Shown: positions 42,645-52,154 of the stretch, piece by piece
How the letters are laid out: the number at the start of each line of letters is the position of its first letter
Numbering within the stretch: position 1 is the stretch's first letter
NCBI RefSeq assembly: GCF_900112255.1
Contig: NZ_FOLE01000003.1
Coordinates: 62,001-126,000, forward strand
Reading direction: 5' to 3'
DNA from: Flexibacter flexilis DSM 6793
Lineage (GTDB): Bacteria; Bacteroidota; Bacteroidia; Cytophagales; Flexibacteraceae
DNA: 64,000 nt
Translations under genes and position numbers: made by a program
Notes under the pieces: model-generated
What the model was told of the DNA's origin: nothing
Database searches by the model: none
Seen by the model: the letters and a program-made list of their open reading frames with translations, nothing else

Positions 42645-45600
42645 TTAGAAGCCGCCAGCGTCTTCTTCTTCCTTCTTCTTCTCTTCTGCTTTTTTCTTTT
42701 CCTCCTCCAAGCGTTTGCGTTCTGCCTCTTTTTTGGCTTCTTCAGCGGCTTTTTTCTCGTCCTCTTTGCGTTTCTTTTCTTCTTCCTTCTGCTTCTTTTC
42801 GACCTCTTTTTCAGCCTCTTTAGCAGCTTTTTCCGCTTCTTTTTCCGCTTTCTTCTTGGCTTTTTCGTCCTCTTCGGCAGAAGGCTCTTCAGCAGAATCA
42901 CCTTCTTTTTTCTCGGTTTCTTCTACCTTTTTCTCCTCGTCTTTTTTCTCTGGCTCTGCTGGCTTGGCGGCAGGTGTTGGCTTGGCTGGCTCATCAGAAC
43001 CGAAACCGTCATCTTCTTCCGCTGGTTTAGGTGCTACTTTTTGGGTAGAATCTGCTGCCGCAGGTGTATCAGTTACTGCTTTTTGAGTCGAATCCGTAGA
43101 AGTATTTGTACTGTCTTTGGCTGGCTCGTCGTCTGTTGAGCTACCAAATGGGTTGTCTTCTTCAGCTTGCTTCTTGGCTTCTTTCGCGCGTTCTTTTTCG
43201 AGCATTTCGAGCGTAATTTCTTTACCAAAATAATCTTTGTTAAAGTTTTTGATAAACATCACACGCTCAATTGGATCAGAAGGGGCAAAGGCATATTGGT
43301 TGGCTTTAGCGGCGGCGGCTTTGGACTTGCTGGCAACAGCATTGTTGTAGTCGTCATCGGAAGATGCCGTCATTAGTCGTTTGCTGGCATTATCGTACAT
43401 GAAATAATACCACGTATCAGGCGAAGCCTCCAGATACAAAGTAAATAAAGTAGCCGATGCGCCTTTCTTAATTTCCAAATAGCCGTCGATTTTGGCATTG
43501 ACGTTTTCGCGTATCACATTGGACACCCCGATTTTTCCTACGCTATACCAAGAACTATGCTCTTTCGACCATTTCAGGTTTACATTAGAAAGTACTAAGC
43601 CTTTGGCTAGCTTAGAAATCATGCTTGCAATTGGTGTAACTTGTGCTTGAGCCGCTTTGCTGTAATCTTGTGCGGCACGGTCGCCCGCAGCATCTGCAAT
43701 TTTATAGAGCAATGCGGTTTGGTCGTCGTTGGCCTCTGGTGCAGAAAGGTCGGAGGCCCGTGCGGCTAAAGCCTTGCCCATTTGTTTCCAAGCCGCAGAC
43801 GGCATATCAAACTCCGTTTGGATTAGCATATTCATGTCGTAATGATTACTATCCAAATGTACTTGTCCCGTACCCGTTGCTGTTACCCTAAAATCGCGGT
43901 CTTCTATCGGTGGTGTCATTAGGTCGTAGCGGCCTTCAAAATGTGCTAAATCCAAAGAGTCATTGTAAGTAAACACGTTACCTTCGTAACTTTTACCCGC
44001 AATTTTATCAGGAGTACCAACTTTAAATTCGCGTGTTTCTTCCTGAAACTTCAATAAACCATCTACGGCAAATACTTGCTTGTCGGTTGTGGATTTGCGC
44101 GGTGCGGCAAACGAGGTGTAAGCCTGCATTTCACCATCCTGAATGAACAAACCTGTTTTGAGGTCTGCACCAGACTCATCTTTTGCTCCTGATAGGTTCA
44201 AGGCAAAATCGCGACTTTCTTTATTGGCATACTTAAACCAAACGATATTGGAGTTATTTTTAATGTCCAAACGTACCTCCCCGTCAAAATCTAGGTTCGG
44301 TTTCCGTGCATCCATGTGTACTTTCCCTTTGTACAAAATACCTGGCGTGAGTTTGAGCGGTTTTTCTGCAAATACATCACCCCCCGAAGATGAATAATAT
44401 ACTGATTGCTTTTTGGTGCTAGCCTCTTCGTCTTTCAAGATTTTAAACTCATCAAAGTTGATGGCTAGTGTATCATTATCCGAGTTTACGTATTGATACA
44501 AAGCGTTTGCGGAATAATCGTTTCGTTTGAAAATGTGCACATTGGCTTTTACCAAGCGGTGGTATTTGTTGAGTGTATCTACAACCATAATGGCGTTATT
44601 CAATACCTCCATTGTCGCATTCTCAGATACTACAACTTTGCCGCTATCAGGCTCTATACGTGCATCGGCTATGTTGATAAACGGAACGCCTTTGATGTTG
44701 AGCTGGAATTTTTCAATATTATAAACCGCAGCCGTAGCATTAAAGTTGATGGAGTCTTGCTCTGGGTTGGTAGAATAGAAATAAGAGTTACTAATATCAA
44801 CATTTTCAGGCTTTTCCATTTCTACAACTTTTCTATCCAAATACCAAACCGCTCTCGGAATAGAGGTTTTGTAGCGGGTATAAGGAAACTCGTTACTGGC
44901 ATAACCTTCTTTTTCGGGGTTAAACTCCGCAAATTTTTCTTTGAGGTTAAAGTTGAATTTTACGTCACGGCACAATACGGCTGGCTTGAGGGCATTGGAT
45001 GACTGAATCTCGAAAATGGCTTCACGTCCCGAAAAATCAGTAATTCCAAATGTATAATTGGGTGATACGATTTGCGAACCACGCGTTTTGATTTTACCCG
45101 AACCATTTACGCCCGTAGTGGCCACAACCAAAGCTCCGTCCAACGTGGCGGTTTTTTCATAGAGTTTGAACAAACCAAAATCAGTTTTGTTGTAAAGCTT
45201 CTTATAGTCGGCAGCATACTTATCTTTTGCGTCTATATTACTGATTACCAAGCTATCTGTGGCAGGTGTCCATTTCATGTGGAAGGCCGTTATGGCTGCA
45301 TCAGGGTAATTTCCGTTTGCAATCGTTCCTTCTTTCATCACGAAAGTTGTACCATTGGTAACTACAGAATCTTGATAAAAAATAAAGTCGTCGGATTTAA
45401 TCAGAGATGTCAAATACTGAATTTCGCCTTTGCCCCTAATGCCTTTGTGGTCGAGTGTAACCACACCAAAAAATTTACCCGCACCGTTGTATAACTGATA
45501 ACCTTCATCAGGAACTTTGTGGATAAAACCCAATGATTTGTCAGGGCGAATTACCAAACGTTCTTTGAACGGCGGGAAGATTCGGTCTGGGATAAAAGTC

Positions 45601-47960
45601 CCGTCAAAGGATACGGAGTTAGGGTCGTTACTGGCCACCGAGTCCACATTAAATGGCGGTAGTTTGAAGCGTACTTTTTGGTCGTAGGCCTTATTCAATA
45701 CTTCTTTGGTATCAAAATACACGAAAGAGTTAGACATTACGTCAAAAATCGGGTATTTGGGTACTTTGCGCAAACCAGCTTTGTTGTTGGCTTCATTGAT
45801 ATACAGTGTTCCTTTGGTGGCCTTGATATTTTCGGCTTTTTCGCCTTCGGCCTCTTCTGCAATCCCTCTGTTTTCGAGTTTACCCGTCGATTTACTTTTC
45901 TTTTTACCAAAAGCCTTTTCTTTGGAGTCTAGCTGCAAAATTACGGAGTCAATTTTCTGCAAATCCACCGTAAAGTTGGTGTAGTCAAATTTGAAACTGG
46001 TGCCGTGTGCCAAAAAGCTACCCGCGTTCACTTTGCCGTCAAACATCATGTCGCGGTTTTTCAGGATTCTTACTTGACGATCAGTCGGGATGATATATAC
46101 CCCCAGCGAGTCACTCAAATAGAATTTATCCACACCTGAAACCAATAGTTCTTTGGTTTTCAAATCCAGTGTACCGTTGGCTTTGCGTGGCGCAATAGAC
46201 GGCACAGACATATAGTCATAATCTTTCTTTTGTTTGTGCGAGGTGTAATAGTGTTTGGCTTTGTCCAGTACCGTAATCGCCCCAGACTCTGTGTTGTAAC
46301 GGATAAAACCATTAGCCGCAATGGCAGCCAAACCACCTTTGAGCGATTGTAAATTTTGTCCGTATTTATTGGCCAAATCACCTGCATTAAACGTTTCTTT
46401 TTTAGAAGAATTGGCATAACCAATCACCATGAGTAGCGGATTATAACTGAAACCGCCTTGTAGGTTATCGAAATAATTATCTTTAAAGAAATCCAAAGAC
46501 TCAAAATAAGCGGCGTTGCGGTTGTTGGCGCGGAACATATAAAAGCCCACTTTCGCGCTATCCAAATCCCATTTTACGCCTTCGCAACTAATTTCAATTT
46601 TGTGGTACGTGTCCATGAACGGCGTAAACTTGTACTGGCCGCCGTCTTTGTGTATTTCTAAATGGCGTGTTTTGCGGTTGTAGAACATACGCGCCGCTGG
46701 GTGCGTAATCGAATCTGATTCTACATTGATGCGCAAACCCGCACTACGCGCCGAAATCACCGAATCGCCAATGTTAAACAGCGGCGATTTGGCAACAAAT
46801 ACTACCTCTCCTTGGTCTTTGATTTTGAGGGTAGAAAGCGAACCCGATGCACTGGCACTGCTGATATTGGCACCAGCCAACGAAAATCCGCCCCGAAACA
46901 TCACGTCATCGCCCAAATTACGAATTTCCATGCCCGATTTGTAGGACTTGAAACGCGGAAATTGTGCTTGTGAGGGCAGTTTGTAACGGCGGCTTTTAAA
47001 TTCAAAAATCCCCTCTAAGGTTTCGTCTAATTTAGATTTGTAATGAAGTGTTACGTCTTTGGCAGCAAATTCTGGTATCCTGACCATGAAAATATACTTT
47101 TTCAGGTCGCAATACACGTCCGAAGGATCAAGGCCAGCCATGCGCCAATCAAAACGACCGCCTTCGCCCACAAACAACGAATAAGTAACCATAAAGCTAC
47201 CCGAAGTTTGCTCGATGGTGCTGCTGTCGTAAGCCGTTTTAAAGGTCAAATCTGTTTTATCAAAGCTAATAATTGCTCCTTGTAACGTTACTTTTGGTTC
47301 TGTTGGGCGTACAATCATAGTCGGGTCTATGCCCGAAGCCGAATCTTTTTTGGCAATATCCGAATTGAGCGCATTATAAGCGGCATCTTCTTCTAAGTCC
47401 TTGAACTTGCTTGGTTGCGGTGCCGTGTAAGCCGCAATACTGGCTGTGTCGGTGGTTTCCATGTAATAGAAACCAATGTCGTTGGTATTGGAGGCTTTGA
47501 GCGTGTAATTGTTGCCTGTGTAAAGCGCGTCTTTTTCAAACAAGGTGCGACACGTTTCCAAAAAAACTTGGAGTTGTACGGGACGCTGCTTTTCGGCTAC
47601 TTTTCGGGCTACGTCCAAAAAATTAGTCATTTTAGTTTCGTCCAAATGCTTGATGTTCGCCGCCGCGTCGAGTGTGGCCACCAACGTCTCGAAATTGGGG
47701 CGAGGTTTCATGCGCTTTTGTCCCATTTGTTGCGCTAAGGCAATGATGGTTTTCTTTTGATTTTCGGAAAAAGAACCGCCATTCCACGCCGCTAAAAACG
47801 AATCGGAACGTTTGATCGTAGCGGGTGTTTTAAGAGAGTTCATCATCCCTTGAATGTTTTTGGCAAACTCATCAGGATTGTCCGAAAATTTAAACTGCGC
47901 TTGCACCTGTATCGCCAAGCCAAGCCACAACACCAACGAAAGTAGTACACGAAATTTCAT
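42645..47960 (-). CDS. 1771-residue secreted protein of unknown function
   Basis: Giant exported protein. I start it at the ATG at 47960, which opens a signal peptide (MKFRVLLSLVLWLGLAIQVQAQ); five earlier codons are not needed. Residues about 22-190 are helical (FSDNPDEFAKNIQGMMNSL, IIALAQQMGQKRMKPRPNFE). Residues about 220-1500 are long beta-rich sequence with repeated strand patterns (GKVNAGSFLAHGTSFKFDYT, GKIKTRGSQIVSPNYTFGI, GKVHMDARKPNLDFDGEVRLD), recalling a beta-solenoid or AsmA-like fold, though no known domain is clear. The last 200 residues are low complexity: Pro/Ala/Glu/Lys-rich with Ser-Thr stretches, then a Lys/Glu-rich coil ending EEEDAGGF. There is no sorting domain of type IX. 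The gene is monocistronic and apparently lineage-typical. Confidence 0.88.
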   Translation of the reverse strand: MKFRVLLSLVLWLGLAIQVQAQFKFSDNPDEFAKNIQGMMNSLKTPATIKRSDSFLAAWNGGSFSENQKKTIIALAQQMGQKRMKPRPNFETLVATLDAAANIKHLDETKMTNFLDVARKVAEKQRPVQLQVFLETCRTLFEKDALYTGNNYTLKASNTNDIGFYYMETTDTASIAAYTAPQPSKFKDLEEDAAYNALNSDIAKKDSASGIDPTMIVRPTEPKVTLQGAIISFDKTDLTFKTAYDSSTIEQTSGSFMVTYSLFVGEGGRFDWRMAGLDPSDVYCDLKKYIFMVRIPEFAAKDVTLHYKSKLDETLEGIFEFKSRRYKLPSQAQFPRFKSYKSGMEIRNLGDDVMFRGGFSLAGANISSASASGSLSTLKIKDQGEVVFVAKSPLFNIGDSVISARSAGLRINVESDSITHPAARMFYNRKTRHLEIHKDGGQYKFTPFMDTYHKIEISCEGVKWDLDSAKVGFYMFRANNRNAAYFESLDFFKDNYFDNLQGGFSYNPLLMVIGYANSSKKETFNAGDLANKYGQNLQSLKGGLAAIAANGFIRYNTESGAITVLDKAKHYYTSHKQKKDYDYMSVPSIAPRKANGTLDLKTKELLVSGVDKFYLSDSLGVYIIPTDRQVRILKNRDMMFDGKVNAGSFLAHGTSFKFDYTNFTVDLQKIDSVILQLDSKEKAFGKKKSKSTGKLENRGIAEEAEGEKAENIKATKGTLYINEANNKAGLRKVPKYPIFDVMSNSFVYFDTKEVLNKAYDQKVRFKLPPFNVDSVASNDPNSVSFDGTFIPDRIFPPFKERLVIRPDKSLGFIHKVPDEGYQLYNGAGKFFGVVTLDHKGIRGKGEIQYLTSLIKSDDFIFYQDSVVTNGTTFVMKEGTIANGNYPDAAITAFHMKWTPATDSLVISNIDAKDKYAADYKKLYNKTDFGLFKLYEKTATLDGALVVATTGVNGSGKIKTRGSQIVSPNYTFGITDFSGREAIFEIQSSNALKPAVLCRDVKFNFNLKEKFAEFNPEKEGYASNEFPYTRYKTSIPRAVWYLDRKVVEMEKPENVDISNSYFYSTNPEQDSINFNATAAVYNIEKFQLNIKGVPFINIADARIEPDSGKVVVSENATMEVLNNAIMVVDTLNKYHRLVKANVHIFKRNDYSANALYQYVNSDNDTLAINFDEFKILKDEEASTKKQSVYYSSSGGDVFAEKPLKLTPGILYKGKVHMDARKPNLDFDGEVRLDIKNNSNIVWFKYANKESRDFALNLSGAKDESGADLKTGLFIQDGEMQAYTSFAAPRKSTTDKQVFAVDGLLKFQEETREFKVGTPDKIAGKSYEGNVFTYNDSLDLAHFEGRYDLMTPPIEDRDFRVTATGTGQVHLDSNHYDMNMLIQTEFDMPSAAWKQMGKALAARASDLSAPEANDDQTALLYKIADAAGDRAAQDYSKAAQAQVTPIASMISKLAKGLVLSNVNLKWSKEHSSWYSVGKIGVSNVIRENVNAKIDGYLEIKKGASATLFTLYLEASPDTWYYFMYDNASKRLMTASSDDDYNNAVASKSKAAAAKANQYAFAPSDPIERVMFIKNFNKDYFGKEITLEMLEKERAKEAKKQAEEDNPFGSSTDDEPAKDSTNTSTDSTQKAVTDTPAAADSTQKVAPKPAEEDDGFGSDEPAKPTPAAKPAEPEKKDEEKKVEETEKKEGDSAEEPSAEEDEKAKKKAEKEAEKAAKEAEKEVEKKQKEEEKKRKEDEKKAAEEAKKEAERKRLEEEKKKAEEKKKEEEDAGGF

Positions 47961-48035
47961 ACACCTGTAATCCAAATAAAATGACTAAGAAAACCTGTTC
48001 GTATTTTTTAGGATAAAATCCTTATTTTCAATTTT

Positions 48036-48860
48036 TTAGGCAAACCAAACCGCCGACCATTGGTCTCTGATTTTACGGCTTTGTTCGGTGAGTCCCACGC
48101 TGGCCGCCACTGCCGCAATGTCTGCGATGTCGTGTTCATAAAAACCACTTAGCAATAACACGCCGCCTTTGGTCAAATGTTGCACATACGCAGGAATTTG
48201 GTCTAACAAAATATTGCGGTTGATATTGGCCAACACAATATCAAATTTGGCATCAGCCGCTACGCCGTTTATTTCGCCTTGCCAAACCGTAACTTTCTGG
48301 CAGCTATTGAGTTGTAAATTTTCGCGTGTATTTTCCACTGGCCATTCGTCTATGTCGAAAGCTTCTACAAAATCAGCTCCTAATTTTTCGGCCATAATCG
48401 CCAAAATGCCCGTACCCGTACCCGCATCCAAAACGCGTTTGCCTGCGTGCGGAATAGCCAACTGATGTTCTACCATCAGGGCAGTAGTAGCGTGGTGCCC
48501 AGTTCCAAACGACATTTTAGGGTTAATAATAATTTCGTGCTTAAATTCTGGGCGTGGTTCGTGAAAAGTAGCACGGATAAAACATTCATTTCCAACGGTT
48601 ACTGGTTCAAAATTGCGTTCCCATTCTTCGTTCCAATTTTGTTGGGCAATGCTTTGGGTCGTATAAGAAATGGGTGTTTGTTGGGCATAAGTCGCCAACA
48701 AATCGGCTACGGCTTGTGCGTCGTAATTTTTTTCTTCGGCATAAGCCTGTACACCGTTGTCGGTTTCGGTGAAAGTATCAAAACCCACTTGGCCTAGTTC
48801 GGCGATAAGCACGTCGGCAAAGTCTGGGGCAACTTCAATGTTAAGTTCGATGTAATTCAT
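48036..48860 (-). CDS. prmA: Ribosomal protein L11 methyltransferase
   Basis: SAM-dependent methyltransferase of ribosomal protein L11, 274 residues. The N-terminal substrate-recruiting domain (1-90) is followed by the methyltransferase domain with NPKMSFGTGHHATTALM, motif I VLDAGTGTGILAIMAEKLGA, FDIDEWPVENTRENL and ANINRNILLDQIP. All landmarks of PrmA are present and the length is typical. It precedes the DUF6150 gene's stop by 32 bases on the same strand as transcription proceeds leftwards. Confidence 0.94.
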   Translation of the reverse strand: MNYIELNIEVAPDFADVLIAELGQVGFDTFTETDNGVQAYAEEKNYDAQAVADLLATYAQQTPISYTTQSIAQQNWNEEWERNFEPVTVGNECFIRATFHEPRPEFKHEIIINPKMSFGTGHHATTALMVEHQLAIPHAGKRVLDAGTGTGILAIMAEKLGADFVEAFDIDEWPVENTRENLQLNSCQKVTVWQGEINGVAADAKFDIVLANINRNILLDQIPAYVQHLTKGGVLLLSGFYEHDIADIAAVAASVGLTEQSRKIRDQWSAVWFA

Positions 48861-48892
48861 CGTTTCTGATTTAATAAAAAATTGATATTGAG

Positions 48893-49228
48893 TTATTTAC
48901 AGCCTGCAAAAGATTCTGTTTCGGTATAAAAAACCGAAAAATCGGCCATCGCGCGATTGGGTTCAATATATACCGTAAAATCGGCTTGTACCTTCGTGTC
49001 TGTGAAGTGCCAAAGGCCAGCATCATCGGCAAACAGTTTGTTGGCGGTCTTAAAAACGGTCAGGTCGGCCATGCCTTCGGAGCTTTCCACAAAAATGCGA
49101 TAGTCGGCCATAAGCCTATTTTTTTCTATAAAAACACTTCCATACACTTTGCAAGGATTGGGGTTGTTTTGCGCCATGCAAGCTACTGAGCTAAGCAAAA
49201 ACAAACTAAAAGCCAAAAAATACTTCAT
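48893..49228 (-). CDS. DUF6150-like small exported protein
   Basis: 111-residue exported protein; the ATG at 49228 opens a signal peptide (MKYFLAFSLFLLSSVACMAQ). The mature part is short repeated strands: KVYGSVFIEKNRLMADYRIFVE, SSEGMADLTVFKT, VQADFTVYIEPNRAMADFSVFYTE, in which (M/Q)ADxxVF/Y recurs every 15-20 residues. Two cysteines lie near the ends (NPCKVYG, FAGCK), perhaps a disulphide. This matches DUF6150 proteins of Bacteroidota; function unknown. Confidence 0.8.
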   Translation of the reverse strand: MKYFLAFSLFLLSSVACMAQNNPNPCKVYGSVFIEKNRLMADYRIFVESSEGMADLTVFKTANKLFADDAGLWHFTDTKVQADFTVYIEPNRAMADFSVFYTETESFAGCK

Positions 49229-49328
49229 AACAAGCTGATTTTTTGCGTTAAAAATACTAAAAAACATTAGGCAAAGATAACAGATGCTTTGGTTATTACA
49301 ACCCCATTTGGGCAAACAAAAGCGCAGC

Positions 49329-49359
49329 AAAAAGCCCATATACGCGAATACATGGGCTT
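49329..49359 (-). terminator. Rho-independent terminator of the solute-binding protein gene
   Basis: On the minus strand AAGCCCAT (49359-49352) pairs with ATGGGCTT (49339-49332) and runs into TTTTTG. It ends the gene at 49383-50231. Confidence 0.72.
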
Positions 49360-49382
49360 AAAGAATGTGTTTTTATAGATAA

Positions 49383-50231
49383 TTATTTGGCCATATCCAT
49401 AATTTGTACGGCATCTGCTCCCAAATGCTCAATTAGAATTTTGCGATATTCAGGCGTTTGCATAAACTGTACCAAAAACTCGTTGAAAACGGGCTGCCAA
49501 TCCGACTGAGGAGGCATTACCAATCCGAAAGATTCGCCTGGGCGATCGGCCACCGAGTGGCGTTTTACAGGTTTTTTATCTTCTACGGCATCAAAATAAA
49601 TGACTAAATCTTGGTAGCAAAAGGCTTTAGGGTCTTTGAGTACCTGCGCTAAGGCTTCTTTGCTGGACGTCGTGTAACTAATGGGCATTTCTGGGTAAAA
49701 TTGCTTTTTAAGCGAATTCATAAATTTTTCGTGCGTCGTGCCTTTGGCCACATACGCTTTCATGCCCTTAAATTTGGTGGACATTTCGTTGAGGCGCGTA
49801 AGCGGAGGCGCAGACTTTTGTGTAACCAACAATGCCACGTTGGTCATAAAAGGAACGCTAAAAGAAACTTCTTTTTTTCTTTCCTCTGTAATAGTAATAT
49901 TTCCTAAGCCAAAAACAGCTCCAGACGAACCTTTCATATTATTGTAAAATTCCTTGAAATTAGTTTGTCCATCTCTGTATTTTAATGTTACATTTACTTT
50001 GCGCCTATCTTTCAAAAAAGTTACAAAATTTTGCATAATATCAGCGCAAACACCCTCGTATTTTCCCCCAACTTTTTCGATTAGATTAGGCGTATCATAA
50101 TAAGTAACATACAGATTACCAGAGCCTTTTTGTTTTACCTCAGTCCACGATTGGCCTTTGATTGTCTGTGCGTTAGCTATTGTTTGTAGCCAATTTGATA
50201 GCAATAATAATAAGATTATTTTTTTGTACAT
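49383..50231 (-). CDS. Exported solute-binding (SBP_bac_3-like) protein
   Basis: 282-residue periplasmic binding protein of the amino-acid-type group. A signal peptide (about 1-22) is followed by the bilobal fold: LYVTYYDTPNLIEKVGGKYEGVCADIMQNF, GAVFGLGNITITEERKKEVSFSVPFM (the family motif), MKAYVAKGTTHEKFM and DRPGESFGLVMPP. No transporter subunits are adjacent, so it could serve a distant importer or act as a sensor; the ligand is unknown. A TACATTTG element lies upstream at 50308-50315 (minus). Confidence 0.85.
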   Translation of the reverse strand: MYKKIILLLLLSNWLQTIANAQTIKGQSWTEVKQKGSGNLYVTYYDTPNLIEKVGGKYEGVCADIMQNFVTFLKDRRKVNVTLKYRDGQTNFKEFYNNMKGSSGAVFGLGNITITEERKKEVSFSVPFMTNVALLVTQKSAPPLTRLNEMSTKFKGMKAYVAKGTTHEKFMNSLKKQFYPEMPISYTTSSKEALAQVLKDPKAFCYQDLVIYFDAVEDKKPVKRHSVADRPGESFGLVMPPQSDWQPVFNEFLVQFMQTPEYRKILIEHLGADAVQIMDMAK

Positions 50232-50307
50232 TGTAATGAAGGTTACGGATAAAGGTTAATAAAAGTTTCTTTTTTATGAAGGATTTGATTTTACTTAAAT
50301 CAAACGA

Positions 50308-50315
50308 CAAATGTA
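50308..50315 (-). promoter_or_regulatory. Possible -7 element for the solute-binding protein gene
   Basis: TACATTTG on the minus strand, 76 bases before the ATG. No TTG at the usual distance. Confidence 0.3.
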
Positions 50316-50470
50316 CTAAAGTTATTGATTACGTGTGCGTAAAATTATAGTAATTATCCATTAAAAATCATTTAAAAAAAGAAATAAAATAGTTTTGTTA
50401 TGTGATTTTTTTTGATATTATTTACATAATAATATAATATTTTATAGGTGCGTCAGAAATGTTTATTTAC

Positions 50471-50501
50471 TTGACAAAACCAGCAATTCGCCTTAGATTT
50501 G
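50471..50501 (+). promoter_or_regulatory. Bacteroidota-type promoter TTG-N20-TAGATTTG
   Basis: TTG at 50471-50473 and TAGATTTG at 50494-50501, 20 bases apart, match the TTG / TAnnTTTG consensus exactly. Transcription should start near 50507, giving a leader of about 90 bases before the SlyD-like gene at 50598. Confidence 0.65.
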
Positions 50502-50597
50502 CAATCGTATTTATGTAAAAAATATTGTATATGAATCCGTATTTTTTAGTATAAAGACAAGCCAAAATATATCTCATCATTTCCCCCAACAAAAAAA

Positions 50598-51110
50598 ATG
50601 ACCGTACAACCCAACAAAGTGGTTTCTGTGGCATACCAATTGGAAATCAATAATTTAGATGGCGAGCGCGAAATCGTAGAAACTGTAAGTGCCGATGCCC
50701 CAATGGTATTGCTATATGGCATGAGCGGTTTGCCCGAAAAATTTGAAGAAGAACTTGCTGGCCTAAGCGTAGGCGATAATTTTTCTTTTAACCTCAGCCC
50801 AGAAGAAGGCTATGGCGATATTGACGAAGAAGCAGTCGTTACTATTCCTATCGAAACATTTTTGATTGATGGCAAACTCGACGAAGAAATGCTTCAGTTG
50901 GGCAACTATATTCCCATGACCGACAATTACGGCAACCAATTGCGCGGCTGCGTGGTTGGCCTAAGTGAAGAGTCTGTACAAATGGACTTCAATCATCCAT
51001 TAGCGGGCAAAACAATGTACTTCGTTGGTAGCATCATAGCAATTCGCGACGCGCAACCAGAAGAACTTGCACATGGTCACGTACACGGTGACGGCGGACA
51101 TCATCACTAA
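50598..51110 (+). CDS. SlyD-like FKBP peptidyl-prolyl isomerase
   Basis: 170-residue cytoplasmic FKBP with an inserted flap domain, as in SlyD. It has the family start VVSVAYQLEINNLDGE, LLYGMSGLPEKFEEELAGLSVGDNFSF, the flap NLSPEEGYGDIDEEAVV to YGNQLRGCVVGL, and the return VQMDFNHPLAGKTMYF. The C-terminus is histidine-rich (HGHVHGDGGHHH), the metal-binding tail known from SlyD. It is expected to catalyse prolyl isomerisation and chaperone folding, possibly with nickel binding. It has its own promoter and terminator. Confidence 0.92.
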   Translation: MTVQPNKVVSVAYQLEINNLDGEREIVETVSADAPMVLLYGMSGLPEKFEEELAGLSVGDNFSFNLSPEEGYGDIDEEAVVTIPIETFLIDGKLDEEMLQLGNYIPMTDNYGNQLRGCVVGLSEESVQMDFNHPLAGKTMYFVGSIIAIRDAQPEELAHGHVHGDGGHHH

Positions 51111-51139
51111 GATTTTTGCTTTATTGCCAAAATTTCAAG

Positions 51140-51170
51140 CCTCATACTCCCCAAGAGTGTGAGGTTTTTT
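51140..51170 (+). terminator. Rho-independent terminator
   Basis: CCTCATACTC (51140-51149) pairs with GAGTGTGAGG (51155-51164), one G-T pair, five-base loop, followed by six T. Confidence 0.85.
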
Positions 51171-51196
51171 ATGCAAATTAATTGGCCTAAAACAGC

Positions 51197-51227
51197 GCGG
51201 GGTCGGCTCTGAAAGAGCCGACCCCGC
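51197..51227. repeat. Perfect 14-bp GC-rich hairpin with GAA loop
   Basis: GCGGGGTCGGCTCT (51197-51210) pairs with AGAGCCGACCCCGC (51214-51227) around the loop GAA. It lies nine bases beyond the parB stop. On the minus strand the hairpin is followed by GCTGTTTTAGG, so it could end parB transcription, though the T-run is short. Confidence 0.75.
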
Positions 51228-51236
51228 CACAAGAAT

Positions 51237-52154
51237 TTATACAAAGTTCAAAAGTTCTAAAATTCGGTTCAAATCGTCTGCCGACGTAAACGGAATCTTG
51301 ATTTCGCCTTTGTTGTTGTCTGCCGATTTTACTTGCACTTTCGTACCGAAATGCGTAGCCAAACGCGACTGAATATTTTGTATTTCTACGCTGGCTTGCG
51401 TTTTGGGCGTTTGTTTTTTTTCGTCGCTTGGTAGCCCGAAAGTAGCCAAATCGCGCACAATTTCTTCTACTCTGCGCACCGATAGTTCATCAGCAATAAT
51501 GCTTTTGAAGATAGATAATTGCGTATCAATATTTTCCACATTCACGATAGCACGGGCATGCCCCATGCTAATATAATTATCGCGGATGGCGGCCTGAATT
51601 TCTGGTGGCAATTTGAGCAAACGTAAATAGTTGTTCACGGTACTGCGTTTTTTGCCTACGCGGTCGCCCAACTCTTCTTGCTTCAGGCTACATTCCGTAA
51701 TAAGTCGTTGGTAGCTCAAGGCAATTTCTATGGCGTTGAGGTTTTCGCGTTGAATATTCTCAATCAAGGCCATTTCGAGCATTTGCTGGTCGTTGGCCGT
51801 GCGTACATACGCAGGAATTGAGGCCAAGCCTGCCAGTTTGGAAGCCTGCAAACGGCGTTCCCCCGAAATAAGCTGGAATTTATTAGCACTCAACTGGCGC
51901 ACCGTAATCGGCTGAATGATCCCCTGTGTGCGGATAGATTCGGCCAACTCTTCAAGCGCATCTTGGTCAAAATGTGTGCGAGGTTGATAAGGGTTTGTCT
52001 CAATAGTATCTACACTAATTTCGTTCATAAGCCCCACGCTCGCCTGTTCGTTTTTATCCTGCGCCTGCGAACTGTCGGCGGGGTTTTCGAGCAAAGCACC
52101 TAAGCCACGCCCCAAACCACTTCGTTTTTTTATCGTCATCTTACTATCGCTCAT
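51237..52154 (-). CDS. parB: Chromosome-partitioning protein ParB
   Basis: 305-residue centromere-binding CTPase. The N-terminus carries [12 protein letters not shown], the ParA-activating type motif. The ParB/Sulfiredoxin domain shows [48 protein letters not shown] (the GERR CTP site) and [15 protein letters not shown], followed by a helix-turn-helix ([24 protein letters not shown]) and a C-terminal dimerisation part. It overlaps parA by 11 bases, so the pair is cotranscribed. No good parS site was found nearby. Confidence 0.96.
   Translation of the reverse strand: MSDSKMTIKKRSGLGRGLGALLENPADSSQAQDKNEQASVGLMNEISVDTIETNPYQPRTHFDQDALEELAESIRTQGIIQPITVRQLSANKFQLISGERRLQASKLAGLASIPAYVRTANDQQMLEMALIENIQRENLNAIEIALSYQRLITECSLKQEELGDRVGKKRSTVNNYLRLLKLPPEIQAAIRDNYISMGHARAIVNVENIDTQLSIFKSIIADELSVRRVEEIVRDLATFGLPSDEKKQTPKTQASVEIQNIQSRLATHFGTKVQVKSADNNKGEIKIPFTSADDLNRILELLNFV

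Larger units (their letters stand above)
50232..50597. other. 366-bp divergent intergenic region
   Basis: Very AT-rich (about 50340-50450 is almost only A and T). It contains the convincing promoter at 50471-50501 for the downstream gene and a weaker minus-strand element at 50308-50315. I see no RNA gene or small coding sequence. Confidence 0.65.

Noticed and set aside
42715-43086. Serine-rich plus-strand reading frame opposite the tail of the 1771-residue protein
   Set aside because: It is the complement of a Lys/Glu-rich low-complexity stretch; its composition is a mirror effect, and it has no start signals.
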